The notes beneath the pieces were generated by a model that was not told the origin of the DNA, did not search any database, and was given only the letters and a program-made list of their open reading frames with translations. The translations under genes were made by a program, and so were the position numbers. 64,000 nt of DNA from Rubrimonas cliftonensis (GTDB taxonomy: Bacteria; Pseudomonadota; Alphaproteobacteria; Rhodobacterales; Rhodobacteraceae), in assembly GCF_900107585.1 (NCBI RefSeq), contig NZ_FNQM01000002.1, positions 434,001 through 498,000 of the forward strand. Reading direction: 5' to 3'. Position 1 is the stretch's first letter; every line of letters begins with the position of its first letter. Shown here in pieces: positions 53,944 through 63,017 of this stretch.

Positions 53944-54711
53944 TCAGCCCATCTCCCGGTCGCGCTCCGCGGCGGCGGCGCGGGCGGCGGCGGTGAGCAG
54001 GGAGATGTCGTTGGGGCCGAGGATGAGGCGATAGCCGAGCTTCTCCAGCGCCTTCCATCCGCGCTCCTGCCCGGTGATGGTGCCGATCAGCTTGCCCTGC
54101 GCACGCGCCGCCGCCTCGATCCGGCCGAGCTGCGCCAGCACGTCGGCGTGGTCGAGCCGCTCCAGCAGGCCGATGGAGCCGGCGAGATCATTGGGGCCGA
54201 CGAAGCCCATGTCGACGCCCGGCGTCGCCATGATCGCCTCGAAGTCCGCCACGGCGGAGACATGCTCGATCTGCGCCATCAGGAACAGGTCGTCATGGGC
54301 GTTGGCGCGATAGTCGGCCACCGCGCCGAAGCCCGACGCGCGCACGATGGGCGCCGCGTAGCCGCGCCGGCCGAGCGGCGGATAAAGGCAGGCGGTCGCG
54401 ACCTGACGCGCCGTCGCCGCGTCGTTGACCATCGGCACCATGATCGAGCGCGCGCCGCGGTCGAGCGCGCGCTTCAGCGTGGCGTCGTCGCCCGAGGGCA
54501 CGCGCAGGATCGCCTCGCCGCCGGCGCCCTCGACGGCGCGGATCAGGCCCGTCGCCGCCTCGACGCCGGCGCAGCCGTGCTCGCAGTCGACCACGATCAC
54601 GTCCCACCCGGCGCGCACCATGGCCTCGGCGACCTCGGGCGAGCCGAACTCCAGCCATGCGCCGCACACCGTCTCGCCCGCGGTCAGCCGCGCCTTCAGC
54701 CTGTTGGCCAT
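53944..54711 (-). CDS. HpcH/HpaI family aldolase
   Basis: A 255-residue class II, metal-dependent aldolase of the HpcH/HpaI (2,4-dihydroxyhept-2-ene-1,7-dioate aldolase) family. Family markers are GAWLEFGSPEVAEAM, DCEHG with the catalytic/metal region, the metal-ligand E in MAQIEHVSAV and D in GFVGPNDLAGSIG. It cleaves or forms 4-hydroxy-2-oxo-acids, releasing pyruvate. It is three bases downstream of the TctA-type gene and belongs to the same transcript, so it probably acts on the imported carboxylate or its product. Confidence 0.9.
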   Translation of the reverse strand: MANRLKARLTAGETVCGAWLEFGSPEVAEAMVRAGWDVIVVDCEHGCAGVEAATGLIRAVEGAGGEAILRVPSGDDATLKRALDRGARSIMVPMVNDAATARQVATACLYPPLGRRGYAAPIVRASGFGAVADYRANAHDDLFLMAQIEHVSAVADFEAIMATPGVDMGFVGPNDLAGSIGLLERLDHADVLAQLGRIEAAARAQGKLIGTITGQERGWKALEKLGYRLILGPNDISLLTAAARAAAAERDREMG

Positions 54712-54714
54712 TCG

Positions 54715-56214
54715 TCACCCCCTCGATGGCCGCCGCCGCGCGAGCGTCTCGCGTCCCGCGCGCAGCAGCAGGAAAGCCCAGAGCGCGAGCGTCGCCGCGC
54801 CCAGTATCAGCGACGGCGTCCGCTCGAAGAAGTCGGCGAAGTCGCCGCGCGCCTTGAGCATCGACACCATGAAGTTGTCCTCCACCACTCGGCCGAGCAC
54901 CAGCCCCAGGATCGCCGGCGCGATCGGGATGCGCGCGCGCTCCATCGCGAAGCCCAGGGCCCCGAGCGCGAGGATGATCCAGAGCGCGGTGGTGGAGTTG
55001 GTGATCGCGTAGCCGCCCACCAGCGACAGCATCAGCACCACCGGCATCAGCACCGGCCGAGGCGCGCGCAGCAGCCATGTCGCGGCGAGGATCGCGAGCG
55101 TCCCCGAGACCAGCATCAGCACGTTGGCCAAGGCGAAGGAGGCGAAGAGCGCGTGCACGAGGTCGGCGTCGGTCGTGAAGATCTGCGGTCCCGGCGTCAG
55201 CCCCTTCAAGAGCAGCACGCCGATGGCGATGGCGGTGACGCTGTCGCCGGGAATGCCGAACACCAGCGCCGGCGTCCAGGCGCCGGCGACGGCGGCGTTG
55301 TTGGCGGCGCCGCCCTCGACCACGCCGCCCATGGCGCCGCGGCCATAGTCCTCGGGGTTGCGGGCGGTCTTGCGCGAGATGGCGTAGGCGATCCACGCCG
55401 CGATGTCGGCGCCTGCGCCCGGCAGCGCGCCGATAACCGTGCCGAGCCCGCCTGAGCGCAGCACGCGCGCCCAGCGCCCGCGCACCTCGCGCCAGGCGGC
55501 GGCGACGGCGGCGCCGGCCGGCTCCACCGTGAATTTCGGCATGCGCGAGGGGAACGGGTCGGCGGCGTTGCGCAGCAGCTCCGACATCGCGAACATGCCG
55601 ATCATGGCGGGGATGAAGCTGATCCCGTCCAGCAGCTCCACCTGTCCGAAGGTTAAGCGCGGGTGGCCCACGGCGACGTCGATGCCGACGCTGGCGATCA
55701 GGAGCCCGATGAAGAGGCTCGCGAAGTTGCGCGACACCGAGGCGCCGCCGACGAACACGGCGCAGGTCAGCCCCAGGCAGGCGAGCCAGAAGCTCTCGTA
55801 GCTGGAGAACCGCGCCGAGAGCCGCGCGAGCTCCGGCGCCGCCGTCGCCAGCAGCGCCACGCCGATCAGCCCGCCAAGGCTCGCCGTGATCAGCGAGACG
55901 AAGAGCACGGTGCGCGGCCTGCCGGCGCGGGCGAGCGAGTGACTGTCGTCGACATAGGCGGCGGAGGCCGGCGTTCCGGGGATCTTCAGCAGCGCGCCGG
56001 AGATGTCGCCGGCGAAGATCGCCGTGGTGGTGGTGGCGACGATGGCGCTGACCGCCGCCAGCGGCTCCATGAAATAGGTGAAGGGCACCAGCAGGGCGAC
56101 GGCCATGGTCGCCGTCAGGCCCGGCATCGCGCCGACGAAGGCGCCGTAGAGCGTGCACAGGAACACGACGAGCAGGATCTCGGGCGTCAGGATGGCGCCG
56201 ATCACGCCCTCCAT
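54715..56214 (-). CDS. Tripartite tricarboxylate transporter, large membrane subunit (TctA family)
   Basis: A 499-residue permease with about eleven or twelve spans. The family signatures GAMPGLTATMAVALL near the N-terminus and GALPGAGADIAAWIAYAISRK in the middle are present (markers PGLTATMAVALL, PGAGADIAAWI), as is GGAANNAAVAGAWTPALVFGIPGD (marker FGIPGDSVTA). Length matches TctA. Its ATG overlaps the TctB-type stop. Substrate is unknown; the adjacent aldolase suggests a hydroxy- or oxo-carboxylate. Confidence 0.95.
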   Translation of the reverse strand: MEGVIGAILTPEILLVVFLCTLYGAFVGAMPGLTATMAVALLVPFTYFMEPLAAVSAIVATTTTAIFAGDISGALLKIPGTPASAAYVDDSHSLARAGRPRTVLFVSLITASLGGLIGVALLATAAPELARLSARFSSYESFWLACLGLTCAVFVGGASVSRNFASLFIGLLIASVGIDVAVGHPRLTFGQVELLDGISFIPAMIGMFAMSELLRNAADPFPSRMPKFTVEPAGAAVAAAWREVRGRWARVLRSGGLGTVIGALPGAGADIAAWIAYAISRKTARNPEDYGRGAMGGVVEGGAANNAAVAGAWTPALVFGIPGDSVTAIAIGVLLLKGLTPGPQIFTTDADLVHALFASFALANVLMLVSGTLAILAATWLLRAPRPVLMPVVLMLSLVGGYAITNSTTALWIILALGALGFAMERARIPIAPAILGLVLGRVVEDNFMVSMLKARGDFADFFERTPSLILGAATLALWAFLLLRAGRETLARRRPSRG

Positions 56215-56660
56215 CACCAGGCCGCCGGCGTGAGAAGACCCCAGGGCAGCGGCACCCGCAGCAGGCTGTAGAAGATGAAGTGCAGCGCCAGGGGCGCCGC
56301 CGCCGCCATCGCCGCGCATGTGGCCCAGCCGCCGCCGAACAGCCGCGACGCGACGAGCGCGACGGCGGCGAAGGTCAGGTGGAAGCCGAGCCAAGGCAGC
56401 GCCAGCGCCGCCCCCGCCACTGTCGCGAGCAGCCCGACGGCCTTCGCGGGAACGCTGTCGCCGCGGCTCGCCGCCGGCGCCCGCGCGCCTTCGGCGCCGA
56501 TCAGGCCGCCGCAGACGATCAGGCCGCCGGCCGCGATGGTGGGAAAGAGGTCGGGGCCATAGTCCATGCCGCCGAGCTTCGGAAAGCCCTGCGCGCGCCA
56601 GACCACGGCGAGGCCGAGGGCGACCAGCGCCGCCCCCGTCCACGCATCGCCGCGGTTCAC
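56214..56660 (-). CDS. Tripartite tricarboxylate transporter, small membrane subunit (TctB family)
   Basis: A 148-residue protein with four hydrophobic spans, matching TctB. It contains GGMDYGPDLFPTIAAGGLIVCGG (marker YGPDLFPTI), the family's short signature near the end of the first loop. The start is a GTG at 56658-56660, directly after the TctC-type stop; a longer upstream frame is arginine-rich and overlaps TctC. TctB is poorly conserved, so position supports the call. Confidence 0.88.
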   Translation of the reverse strand: MNRGDAWTGAALVALGLAVVWRAQGFPKLGGMDYGPDLFPTIAAGGLIVCGGLIGAEGARAPAASRGDSVPAKAVGLLATVAGAALALPWLGFHLTFAAVALVASRLFGGGWATCAAMAAAAPLALHFIFYSLLRVPLPWGLLTPAAW

Positions 56661-56661
56661 C

Positions 56662-57645
56662 CTACTTGGCCAGGCCGACGGCCTCGATGACCTTGCCGAG
56701 CGCCTCGTCGGACCGCGCCATGTAGGCGGCGAGGTCGGCGCGCGACATCGACACGACCTCGGAGCCGCGGCTCGCCTTGAACGCCGCCCATTCGGGCGTC
56801 GCGACGATGTCGGCGATCGCGGCCTCATAGCTGCAGGCGATCTCGTCGGACATGCCGGCGGGGCCGGAGGCGGTGATGTAGGCCGCCAGCGTCCAGCCGC
56901 TCGGCAGCGCCTTCGCGGTCAGCGGCACGTCGGGCAGCGCGGCCATTGGCTGGTCGTGCATGTAGGCCAGCGCGCGCAGCTCGCCGCTCTCGATCATCGC
57001 CTTGCCTTCGGAGAGCGCCGGCGTCGCGATGTCGACGCCGCCGGCGATCAGCTCCTGCATCGCGGGCGCCGCGCCCTGCGAGGGGATCCAGCGGATCGCG
57101 TCGGGCGCCAGCCCCTCGGCGTTCAGCATCCCCGCAAGCGCGAGATGCCAGATGCCGCCCTGCGAGGTGCCGGAGGCCGTCAGCTCGCCGGGGTTGGCCT
57201 TGGCGAAGGCGAGCAGCGCGTCGAGGCTCTCGAACCGGCTGTCCTTCTTCACCAGCACGGAGGACGGCACGATGTCGACCAGCGCCAGCGGCGTGACGCT
57301 CTCAAAGGTCATGTCCGTCAGGCCGACATGGTGCATCGTGTTGATCTCGACCGTGACGGCGCCGATCGTGTAGCCGTCCGGCTCGGCGTTCGCGATGGCG
57401 CTGTGGCCGGTCACGCCGTTGCCGCCGGTGCGGTTGACCACGTTGAAGGGCACGCCCCAGGCCTGTTCGAGCATGCTCGCGAGCATCCGGGAGTTGGCGT
57501 CGGTGCCGCCGCCGGCGCCCCAGGGCACGACATAGGTGACGGCGCGTTCGGGCTTCCAGTCGCAGGCGGCCATCGCGAGCGGCGCCGCGAACAGCGCAGG
57601 CGCCGCCACGGCGGCGAGCAGGGAGAGACGGGTCGTGCGGGTCAT
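56662..57645 (-). CDS. Tripartite tricarboxylate transporter substrate-binding protein (TctC/Bug family)
   Basis: A 327-residue extracytoplasmic receptor. A Sec signal peptide spans about residues 1-28 (ending AMAACDW). The Bug-family patterns VVPWGAGGGTDANSRMLA (marker PWGAGGGTD), NRTGGNGVTGHSAIANAEPDGYT (marker NRTGGNGVTG) and GTSQGGIWHLA follow. A GGAGGAAG ribosome-binding site supports the ATG at 57645. It is the first gene of tctC-tctB-tctA-aldolase. Confidence 0.93.
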   Translation of the reverse strand: MTRTTRLSLLAAVAAPALFAAPLAMAACDWKPERAVTYVVPWGAGGGTDANSRMLASMLEQAWGVPFNVVNRTGGNGVTGHSAIANAEPDGYTIGAVTVEINTMHHVGLTDMTFESVTPLALVDIVPSSVLVKKDSRFESLDALLAFAKANPGELTASGTSQGGIWHLALAGMLNAEGLAPDAIRWIPSQGAAPAMQELIAGGVDIATPALSEGKAMIESGELRALAYMHDQPMAALPDVPLTAKALPSGWTLAAYITASGPAGMSDEIACSYEAAIADIVATPEWAAFKASRGSEVVSMSRADLAAYMARSDEALGKVIEAVGLAK

Positions 57646-57835
57646 GGGACTTCCTCCGGATCGGCGCGCGTCTCGTTTCCCGGACGGCGCTACGCGGGGC
57701 AGCATCGACGCGCGAACCGGTCTCGTCAATCCGCCGTGGCCCGGCGTCGCGGCGCCGCGGCGCGGCGTGGCGGAAGACGGGGCGCAGGATCGCGAGAGGT
57801 CGCGCGGGGCGGCGCGGCGCGCGGCGTCGCCGGGC

Positions 57836-58735
57836 TCAGCGCAGCAGGCGCGCGGCCTCCTCCCAGGCGAAGGCCTCCAGCGCGCTCGGCCGCCCGGCCA
57901 GCCTGAGCGCGCAGACGCGCAGATCGCAGGCGGGCAGGCGGTCGGAGAGGTCGGCGAGTCGACCGTCCTCTACGGCGCGGCGCGCAAGGCTCTGCGGTAT
58001 CCACGCGACCCCGACGCCGCCCGCGGCCATCTCCTGCGCCGCGAGCGTCAGCGCCGTCTCGACCCGCCGCAGCACGTCGGCGCGACGCTGCAGCGCGGGA
58101 AACACCTCCCGCGCCAGCACGTCGCCGAAGAACACCGTCTGCGGATAGGCGACGACGGTGATGCGGCCCTCCGCGAGGCCGGCGCGCACTGCCTCCGCCC
58201 CGTCGCGCCGGAACACCGGCACGAGCCGGTCGTCGCCGATGTCGGTCCAGTCCACATAGTCCGCCCTGAGCGGGGGGCCGTCGCTCGCCAGCCGATAGAC
58301 GAAGGCGAGATCGGCCTCGCGCGACAGTAGCAGCGTCAGGCAGTCCCCGCGATTGGCCGAGCGCACGCGGAGCTTCGCGGTCGGCAGCCTGCGCGCGACG
58401 GCGCCGGCCAACTCGGGCGTGAAGCTCGCGGTGAGCGCATGCTGGCAGGCGAGCACGATGCGCTCGCCGGAGAGACGGTCCCCGCGCCGCAGGTCGGCGA
58501 GCAGCTGGCGCAGGCCGCCGGCGAGTTCGGCCATGCGCGCGCGCTGCTCGGCGGTGACGGGGCGCAGCGCCACGGGCTTGCGCGCCCTGTCGAACAGCTC
58601 GACGCCGACATAGGCCTCGATGGCCCGGATGCGGCGCGAGAACGCCGAATGCGTCAGCCGCCGCCGGTCCGCCGCCTCGCTGAACGAGCCGGTCTCGGCC
58701 ACGGCCAGGATGTCCTCCAGCCATTCGAGGTGCAT
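57836..58735 (-). CDS. LysR family transcriptional regulator
   Basis: A 299-residue LTTR. The winged HTH is at about 1-60: HLEWLEDILAVAETGSFSEAADRRRLTHSAFSRRIRAIEAYVGVELFDR (marker TGSFSEAADRRRLTHSAFSR is 20 residues), with the unusual Ser-Ala-Phe-Ser recognition helix. The C-terminal LysR_substrate domain spans about 90-290. It is divergent from the CuyA-type lyase gene with 112 bases between them, the standard arrangement for an LTTR controlling its neighbour. It lies downstream of, but is not obviously co-transcribed with, the tct genes. Confidence 0.92.
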   Translation of the reverse strand: MHLEWLEDILAVAETGSFSEAADRRRLTHSAFSRRIRAIEAYVGVELFDRARKPVALRPVTAEQRARMAELAGGLRQLLADLRRGDRLSGERIVLACQHALTASFTPELAGAVARRLPTAKLRVRSANRGDCLTLLLSREADLAFVYRLASDGPPLRADYVDWTDIGDDRLVPVFRRDGAEAVRAGLAEGRITVVAYPQTVFFGDVLAREVFPALQRRADVLRRVETALTLAAQEMAAGGVGVAWIPQSLARRAVEDGRLADLSDRLPACDLRVCALRLAGRPSALEAFAWEEAARLLR

Positions 58736-58787
58736 TTGGGGGGCTCCAAGTTGCGCTTTGCGACACTTGTATCGAGAATTTCGACGT

Positions 58788-58811
58788 TGATCGACGCATT
58801 CCTTGCGATCA
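58788..58811. promoter_or_regulatory. Candidate LysR-binding inverted repeat before the CuyA-type gene
   Basis: TGATCG (58788-58793) and CGATCA (58806-58811) form a perfect 6+6 inverted repeat with a 12-base spacer, inside the AT-richer divergent gap and 37 bases before the lyase start. A second TCGA-N5-TCGA element lies at about 58772-58784. LTTR sites (T-N11-A type) are expected here. ACAGGAG just before 58848 is the lyase ribosome-binding site. Confidence 0.5.
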
Positions 58812-58847
58812 CTGTCTGTGAGTTGCAATTCCTGACAGGAGCCGTCG

Positions 58848-59873
58848 ATGCACCTCGCGCGCTTTCCCCGCATTTTCGCCGCGCATCTGCCGACGCCGCT
58901 CGAGCGGCTCGACCGGCTCTCGCGCGAGCTCGGCGGCCCGGAGATCTGGATCAAGCGCGACGACTGCACGGGGCTTTCCACTGGCGGCAACAAGACGCGC
59001 AAGCTCGAATTCCTGATGGCGGAGGCCGAGGCGATGGGCGCCGACATGGTGATGACGCAGGGCGCCACCCAGTCGAACCACGCGCGCCAGACCGCCGCCT
59101 TCGCCGCGAAGCTCGGCATGGGGTGCCACATCCTGCTGGAGGACCGCACCGGCTACGCCGAGCACAACTACAACGACAACGGCAACGTCCTGCTCGACAC
59201 GCTGCATGGCGGCACGCTCGCGCGCTACCCCGGCGGCCACGACATGCCTGGCGAGATGGAGCGCGCGGCCGAGGCCGAGCGCGCCAGGGGGAAGAAAGTC
59301 TACACCATCCCCGGCGGCGGCTCGAACCCCACCGGGGCGCTCGGCTACGTCAACTGCGCGTTCGAGCTGCTCGCGCAGGCCAACAACGGCGCCCTGCGCA
59401 TCGACCGCATCGTGCACGCCACCGGCTCCTCCGGCACGCAGGCCGGGCTGGTCGTCGGGCTCAAGGCGCTGAACGCCAACATCCCGCTGCTCGGCTTCGG
59501 CACCCGCGCGCCGCAGCCGAAGCAGGAGCAGATGGTCTATGATCTCGCGGTGAGGACGGCCGAGAAACTGGGCTGCCCCGGCGTCGTCAGCCGCGAGGAC
59601 GTGGTGGCCGACACCTCCTATGTCGGCGAGGGCTACGGCCTGCCGCGCGAGGACACCATCGAGGCGATCCGCATGTTCGCCGAACTGGAGGGGCTCCTCC
59701 TCGACCCGGTCTATTCCGGCAAGGGCGCGGCGGGGCTGATCGACTACTGCCGCAAGGGCAGGTTCAGGAAGGGCGAGCGCATCGTGTTCCTGCACACCGG
59801 CGGCGCGGTGGGCCTGTTCGGCTACGACCGCTTCCTGACCGCCGGCGACGCCGCGACCGCCGTCGCGGCCTGA
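58848..59873 (+). CDS. cuyA: L-cysteate sulfo-lyase / D-cysteine desulfhydrase family PLP enzyme
   Basis: A 341-residue fold-type II PLP enzyme of the ACC deaminase/D-cysteine desulfhydrase family. The Schiff-base lysine is K49 in [15 protein letters not shown], followed by [14 protein letters not shown] and the phosphate loop [13 protein letters not shown]. The opening MHLARFPR, with the [12 protein letters not shown] segment, matches CuyA of marine Rhodobacterales, which splits L-cysteate to pyruvate, sulfite and ammonia. D-cysteine desulfhydrase (DcyD) is very similar, so substrate assignment leans on context: a taurine-type importer and an Asp-like racemase follow. The gene is divergent from the LysR regulator. 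Confidence 0.82.
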   Translation: MHLARFPRIFAAHLPTPLERLDRLSRELGGPEIWIKRDDCTGLSTGGNKTRKLEFLMAEAEAMGADMVMTQGATQSNHARQTAAFAAKLGMGCHILLEDRTGYAEHNYNDNGNVLLDTLHGGTLARYPGGHDMPGEMERAAEAERARGKKVYTIPGGGSNPTGALGYVNCAFELLAQANNGALRIDRIVHATGSSGTQAGLVVGLKALNANIPLLGFGTRAPQPKQEQMVYDLAVRTAEKLGCPGVVSREDVVADTSYVGEGYGLPREDTIEAIRMFAELEGLLLDPVYSGKGAAGLIDYCRKGRFRKGERIVFLHTGGAVGLFGYDRFLTAGDAATAVAA

Positions 59874-59876
59874 GCC

Positions 59877-61103
59877 ATGGCGCGTCCGCCCTTCCGCGGA
59901 TCGTTCACCCAGCAGCCGCCCATTCCCGAGGAGGGGGTGGCGGCGGCGCTGGCGGTGCTGCGCTCGGGCCGCCTGCACCGCTACAACGCCGCCCATGGCG
60001 AGACGCCCGAAGCGGCCGCGCTGGAGCGCGACTACGCCGCGTGGCAGGGCGCGCGCTACTGCCTCGCCGTCGCCTCGGGCGGGCAGGCGATGCAGATCGC
60101 CCTGCGCGCGGCGGGGGTCGGGCGGGGCGACCGGGTGCTCACCAACGCCTTCACCCTGGCGCCGGTGCCGGGCGCCATCGCCGCCGTCGGGGCCGAGGCG
60201 GTGCTGGTGGAGATCGACGGGAACCTCGTCCTCGACCTCGACGACCTGGCCGAAAAGGCCTGGATCAGCGGCGCGAAGACGCTGCTGCTGTCGAACATGC
60301 GCGGCCATCTGTGCGACATGGACCGTCTCGCCGCGTGGGCCGCCGCCGGGGGCGTGGCGCTGATCGAGGACTGCGCGCACACCATGGGCGCGACGTGGAA
60401 CGGCCGGAAGTCGGGCTCCTTCGGGCTGGCCGGCTGCTTCAGCACCCAGACCTACAAGCACATGAATTCCGGCGAGGGAGGCCTGCTGACCTCCGACGAC
60501 GCCGCGTTCATGGCGCGCGCGACGATGCTCTCGGGCAGCTACATGCTCTACGGCCGCCACGGGGCCGGGCCGGACCCCGAGACCTACGCCGACATCCGGC
60601 TCGACACGCCGAACATGTCGGCGCGGATGGACAACCTTCGCGCCGCGATCCTGCGCCCGCAGCTGCGTGCGCTCGACGCCGCGATCGCGGCGTGGAACGC
60701 CCGTCACGACCGGCTGGCCGCCGCGCTCGCCGCGCATCCGCTGGTCAGGACGCCCGAGCGGCCGGCGCAGGAGCGCTATGTCGGCTCGTCGCTGCAGTTC
60801 ATGGTGCCGGGGATCGGCGCCGGGGCGGCGCAGGCGCTTCTCGACGCGACGCTCGCGAACGGCGTGGAGCTGAAATGGTTCGGCGCCGCGGAGCCGGTCG
60901 CCTTCACCTCGGCGCACCGGAGCTGGCGCTATGTGACGCCCCAGGCGCTGCCGCGGACCGACCGCATCCTCGCCGGCCTTTTCGACATGCGCGTGCCGCT
61001 GACCTTCAGCCTGGAGGACTGCGACCTGATCGCGGCGCACATCCTTGACGCGCTGGACGCCCTGGGCGCGGACGCCGGGCTCGCTGGGCAGGGCGCCGCA
61101 TGA
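59877..61103 (+). CDS. DegT/DnrJ/EryC1/StrS family aminotransferase
   Basis: A 408-residue fold-type I PLP enzyme of the DegT/EryC1 family, usually sugar aminotransferases. PLP features: ASGGQAMQIALRAAGV, NMRGHLCDMDRL, the Asp in LIEDCAHTMGA and the Schiff-base lysine K194 in STQTYKHMNSGEGG. No nucleotide-sugar or polysaccharide genes are nearby; instead it sits three bases after the CuyA-type gene and overlaps the racemase gene, so an amino-acid-type substrate is more likely. It could interconvert sulfopyruvate and cysteate; this is inference. Confidence 0.85.
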   Translation: MARPPFRGSFTQQPPIPEEGVAAALAVLRSGRLHRYNAAHGETPEAAALERDYAAWQGARYCLAVASGGQAMQIALRAAGVGRGDRVLTNAFTLAPVPGAIAAVGAEAVLVEIDGNLVLDLDDLAEKAWISGAKTLLLSNMRGHLCDMDRLAAWAAAGGVALIEDCAHTMGATWNGRKSGSFGLAGCFSTQTYKHMNSGEGGLLTSDDAAFMARATMLSGSYMLYGRHGAGPDPETYADIRLDTPNMSARMDNLRAAILRPQLRALDAAIAAWNARHDRLAAALAAHPLVRTPERPAQERYVGSSLQFMVPGIGAGAAQALLDATLANGVELKWFGAAEPVAFTSAHRSWRYVTPQALPRTDRILAGLFDMRVPLTFSLEDCDLIAAHILDALDALGADAGLAGQGAA

Positions 61104-61825
61104 GCGCCGCGCCGCGCCGCGTCGGCGTGCTGGGCGGCATGGGGCCCGAGGCCACCGTGCTGCTGATGAGCAGGCTCATCCGCGCCACGCCAGCGCGCGA
61201 CGACGCCGACCATGTGCCGCTGATCGTCGACCAGAACCCCCAGGTTCCCTCGCGCATCGCCCGGCTGATCGAGGGCGTGGGGGAAGATCCCGCACCCGTG
61301 CTGGCGGACATGGCGCGGCGGCTGGAGGCGGCGGGCGCCGAGGCGCTGGCGATGCCCTGCAACACCGCGCACCACTATGCCCCGGCGATCCGCGCGGCGG
61401 CGTCCGTGCCGTTCATCGACATGGTGGCGCTCTCGGTCGCGCGGGCGCTGGCGACGGCCGGGGCCGGCGGGCGCGTCGGCGTTCTGGCCTCGCCCGCCGT
61501 GCGGCGCATCGGCCTGTTCGACGGGCCGCTCGCCGCGGCGGGGCTCACGCCCGTCTACGTCGCCGACGAGGCGGCCACGCTCGCCGCGATCCGCGCCATC
61601 AAGGCCGACGGGCCGACGCCCGCCGCGCGCGCGGCGCTCGGTGCGGCCTCGGCGGCGCTGCTGGCGGCGGGCGCCGAGGCGCAGATGATCGCCTGCACCG
61701 AATTCTCGCTCATCCCCGACGCGGTCGACCCCGGCGCGCGCGCCTTCGACACGCTCGATGCGCTCGTCGACGGGATCGTGGCCTTCGCGACGGGAAGGGA
61801 GGCGCCGGCGCGCCTCGCCGGCTGA
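61100..61825 (+). CDS. Aspartate/glutamate racemase family protein
   Basis: A 241-residue PLP-independent racemase of the Asp/Glu superfamily. The N-terminal GVLGGMGPEATV is the hallmark, and the two catalytic cysteines are visible: C87 in MPCNTAHH and C199 in IACTEFSL. The DQNPQVPSR segment fits the aspartate racemase branch. Length is normal. Coupled to the aminotransferase gene (4-base overlap) and located in a sulfonate-type cluster, it might racemise D-cysteate, the sulfonate analogue of D-aspartate. Confidence 0.9.
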   Translation: MSAAPRRVGVLGGMGPEATVLLMSRLIRATPARDDADHVPLIVDQNPQVPSRIARLIEGVGEDPAPVLADMARRLEAAGAEALAMPCNTAHHYAPAIRAAASVPFIDMVALSVARALATAGAGGRVGVLASPAVRRIGLFDGPLAAAGLTPVYVADEAATLAAIRAIKADGPTPAARAALGAASAALLAAGAEAQMIACTEFSLIPDAVDPGARAFDTLDALVDGIVAFATGREAPARLAG

Positions 61826-61895
61826 CGCCACGTCGCACGGGGAAGTCGCACGGGAGGCGGCGAACGCCTCCGGACCAGACAGGGAGACTGCACGC

Positions 61896-62894
61896 ATGTT
61901 CTCGACGATGAAGAAGCTCGCCGTCGCCGCCGCGTTCGGCGCGTCGGCGGTCGCCGCCTCCGGCGCCGCGCAGGCGCAGACGGTGGTGATCGGCCAGTTC
62001 GGCAACCCCACGCCGATGCAGGCCGCCCGCGCCGAGGGCGCTTTCGAGGCCGCCACGGGGTGGGACATCGAGTGGCGCACGTTCAACTCGGGCGCCGAGG
62101 TGATCGCGGCCATGGCCTCGGGCGACATCAAGCTCGCCGAGCTCGGCTCCTCGCCGCTGGCCATCGCCGCCAGCCAGGGCGTCGAACTGCAGGTCGTCAT
62201 GCTGGCGCAGGTGATCGGCGAGGCCGAGAGCCTGATCGTGCGCGAGGGCGCCGGCATCGCCGCGCTGGAGGACCTCAAGGGCAAGCGCCTCGCCGTGCCG
62301 GTGGGCTCGACGGCGCATTTCTCGCTCATGGGCGCGCTGAAGCACGCCGGGGTGTCGGAGCGCGAGGTGACCATCCTCAACATGCCGCCCGACCAGATCG
62401 CCGCGGCCTGGGAGCAGGGCGCCATCGACGCCGCCTTCATCTGGCAGCCGGTGCAGAGCCAGATCCTGCAGAGCGGCGCGCTGCTCGTCGGCGGCGACGA
62501 GACCGCCGAGTGGGGCTACCCGACCTTTGACGCCTGGGTGGTGAACGCCGACTTCGCCGCGGAGAACGCCGCGGCCGTCGCCGGCTTCGTGCGCGCGATG
62601 GACGCGGCCAACGCCGCCTATCTCGCCGACCCGGCCGCCTGGACCGCCGACAGCGCGCAGGTGAAGGCCATCGCCGCGGCCACTGGCGCGGCGCCCGATC
62701 AGGTGCCCGAGATCCTCAGGGGCTGGACCTTCCTGCCGCTCTCGGAGCAGCTCACGCCGAAGTGGCTGGGCGGCGCGCCGGCGACGATGAAGGCGACGGC
62801 GGAGTTCCTGCAGGCCGCCGGCCGCATCGACAGCGCGCGCGACGACTACGCGCCCTTCGTCAACACCGCCATCGGCGACGCGGCGCTGAAGTAA
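61896..62894 (+). CDS. Taurine-type ABC transporter substrate-binding protein
   Basis: A 332-residue periplasmic protein of the TauA/SsuA family (NMT1-like). A Sec signal peptide ends at about residue 28 (AAQAQTV). Family segments: VVIGQFGNPTPMQAARAEG, WRTFNSGAEVIAAMASGDI, LAELGSSPLAIAASQGVE and AVPVGSTAHFSL (marker FNSGAEVIAAM). AGGGAG precedes the ATG at 61896. Taurine, cysteate or another sulfonate are the likely ligands. It begins the importer formed with 63018 and 63803. Confidence 0.88.
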   Translation: MFSTMKKLAVAAAFGASAVAASGAAQAQTVVIGQFGNPTPMQAARAEGAFEAATGWDIEWRTFNSGAEVIAAMASGDIKLAELGSSPLAIAASQGVELQVVMLAQVIGEAESLIVREGAGIAALEDLKGKRLAVPVGSTAHFSLMGALKHAGVSEREVTILNMPPDQIAAAWEQGAIDAAFIWQPVQSQILQSGALLVGGDETAEWGYPTFDAWVVNADFAAENAAAVAGFVRAMDAANAAYLADPAAWTADSAQVKAIAAATGAAPDQVPEILRGWTFLPLSEQLTPKWLGGAPATMKATAEFLQAAGRIDSARDDYAPFVNTAIGDAALK

Positions 62895-63017
62895 GAGCGG
62901 AGACCCGATACGGAGTTTCGGGTCCGGCTCCAAGGCCGCGCCGCGCGCGTCAGGCGACCCGGTCCGGCGGCGCGCCGCCGGACCGTCCCCGCACCCCGTG
63001 ACAGGAGAACGGCGACG

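Noticed and set aside
53404-55455. A 683-codon plus-strand frame spanning livH, the aldolase and tctA
   Set aside because: It crosses three secure genes on both strands and shows no domain.
57646-57835. Gap between the LysR stop and the tctC start searched for a small gene or operator
   Set aside because: Only G+C-rich sequence without a credible frame or a clear inverted repeat was seen.
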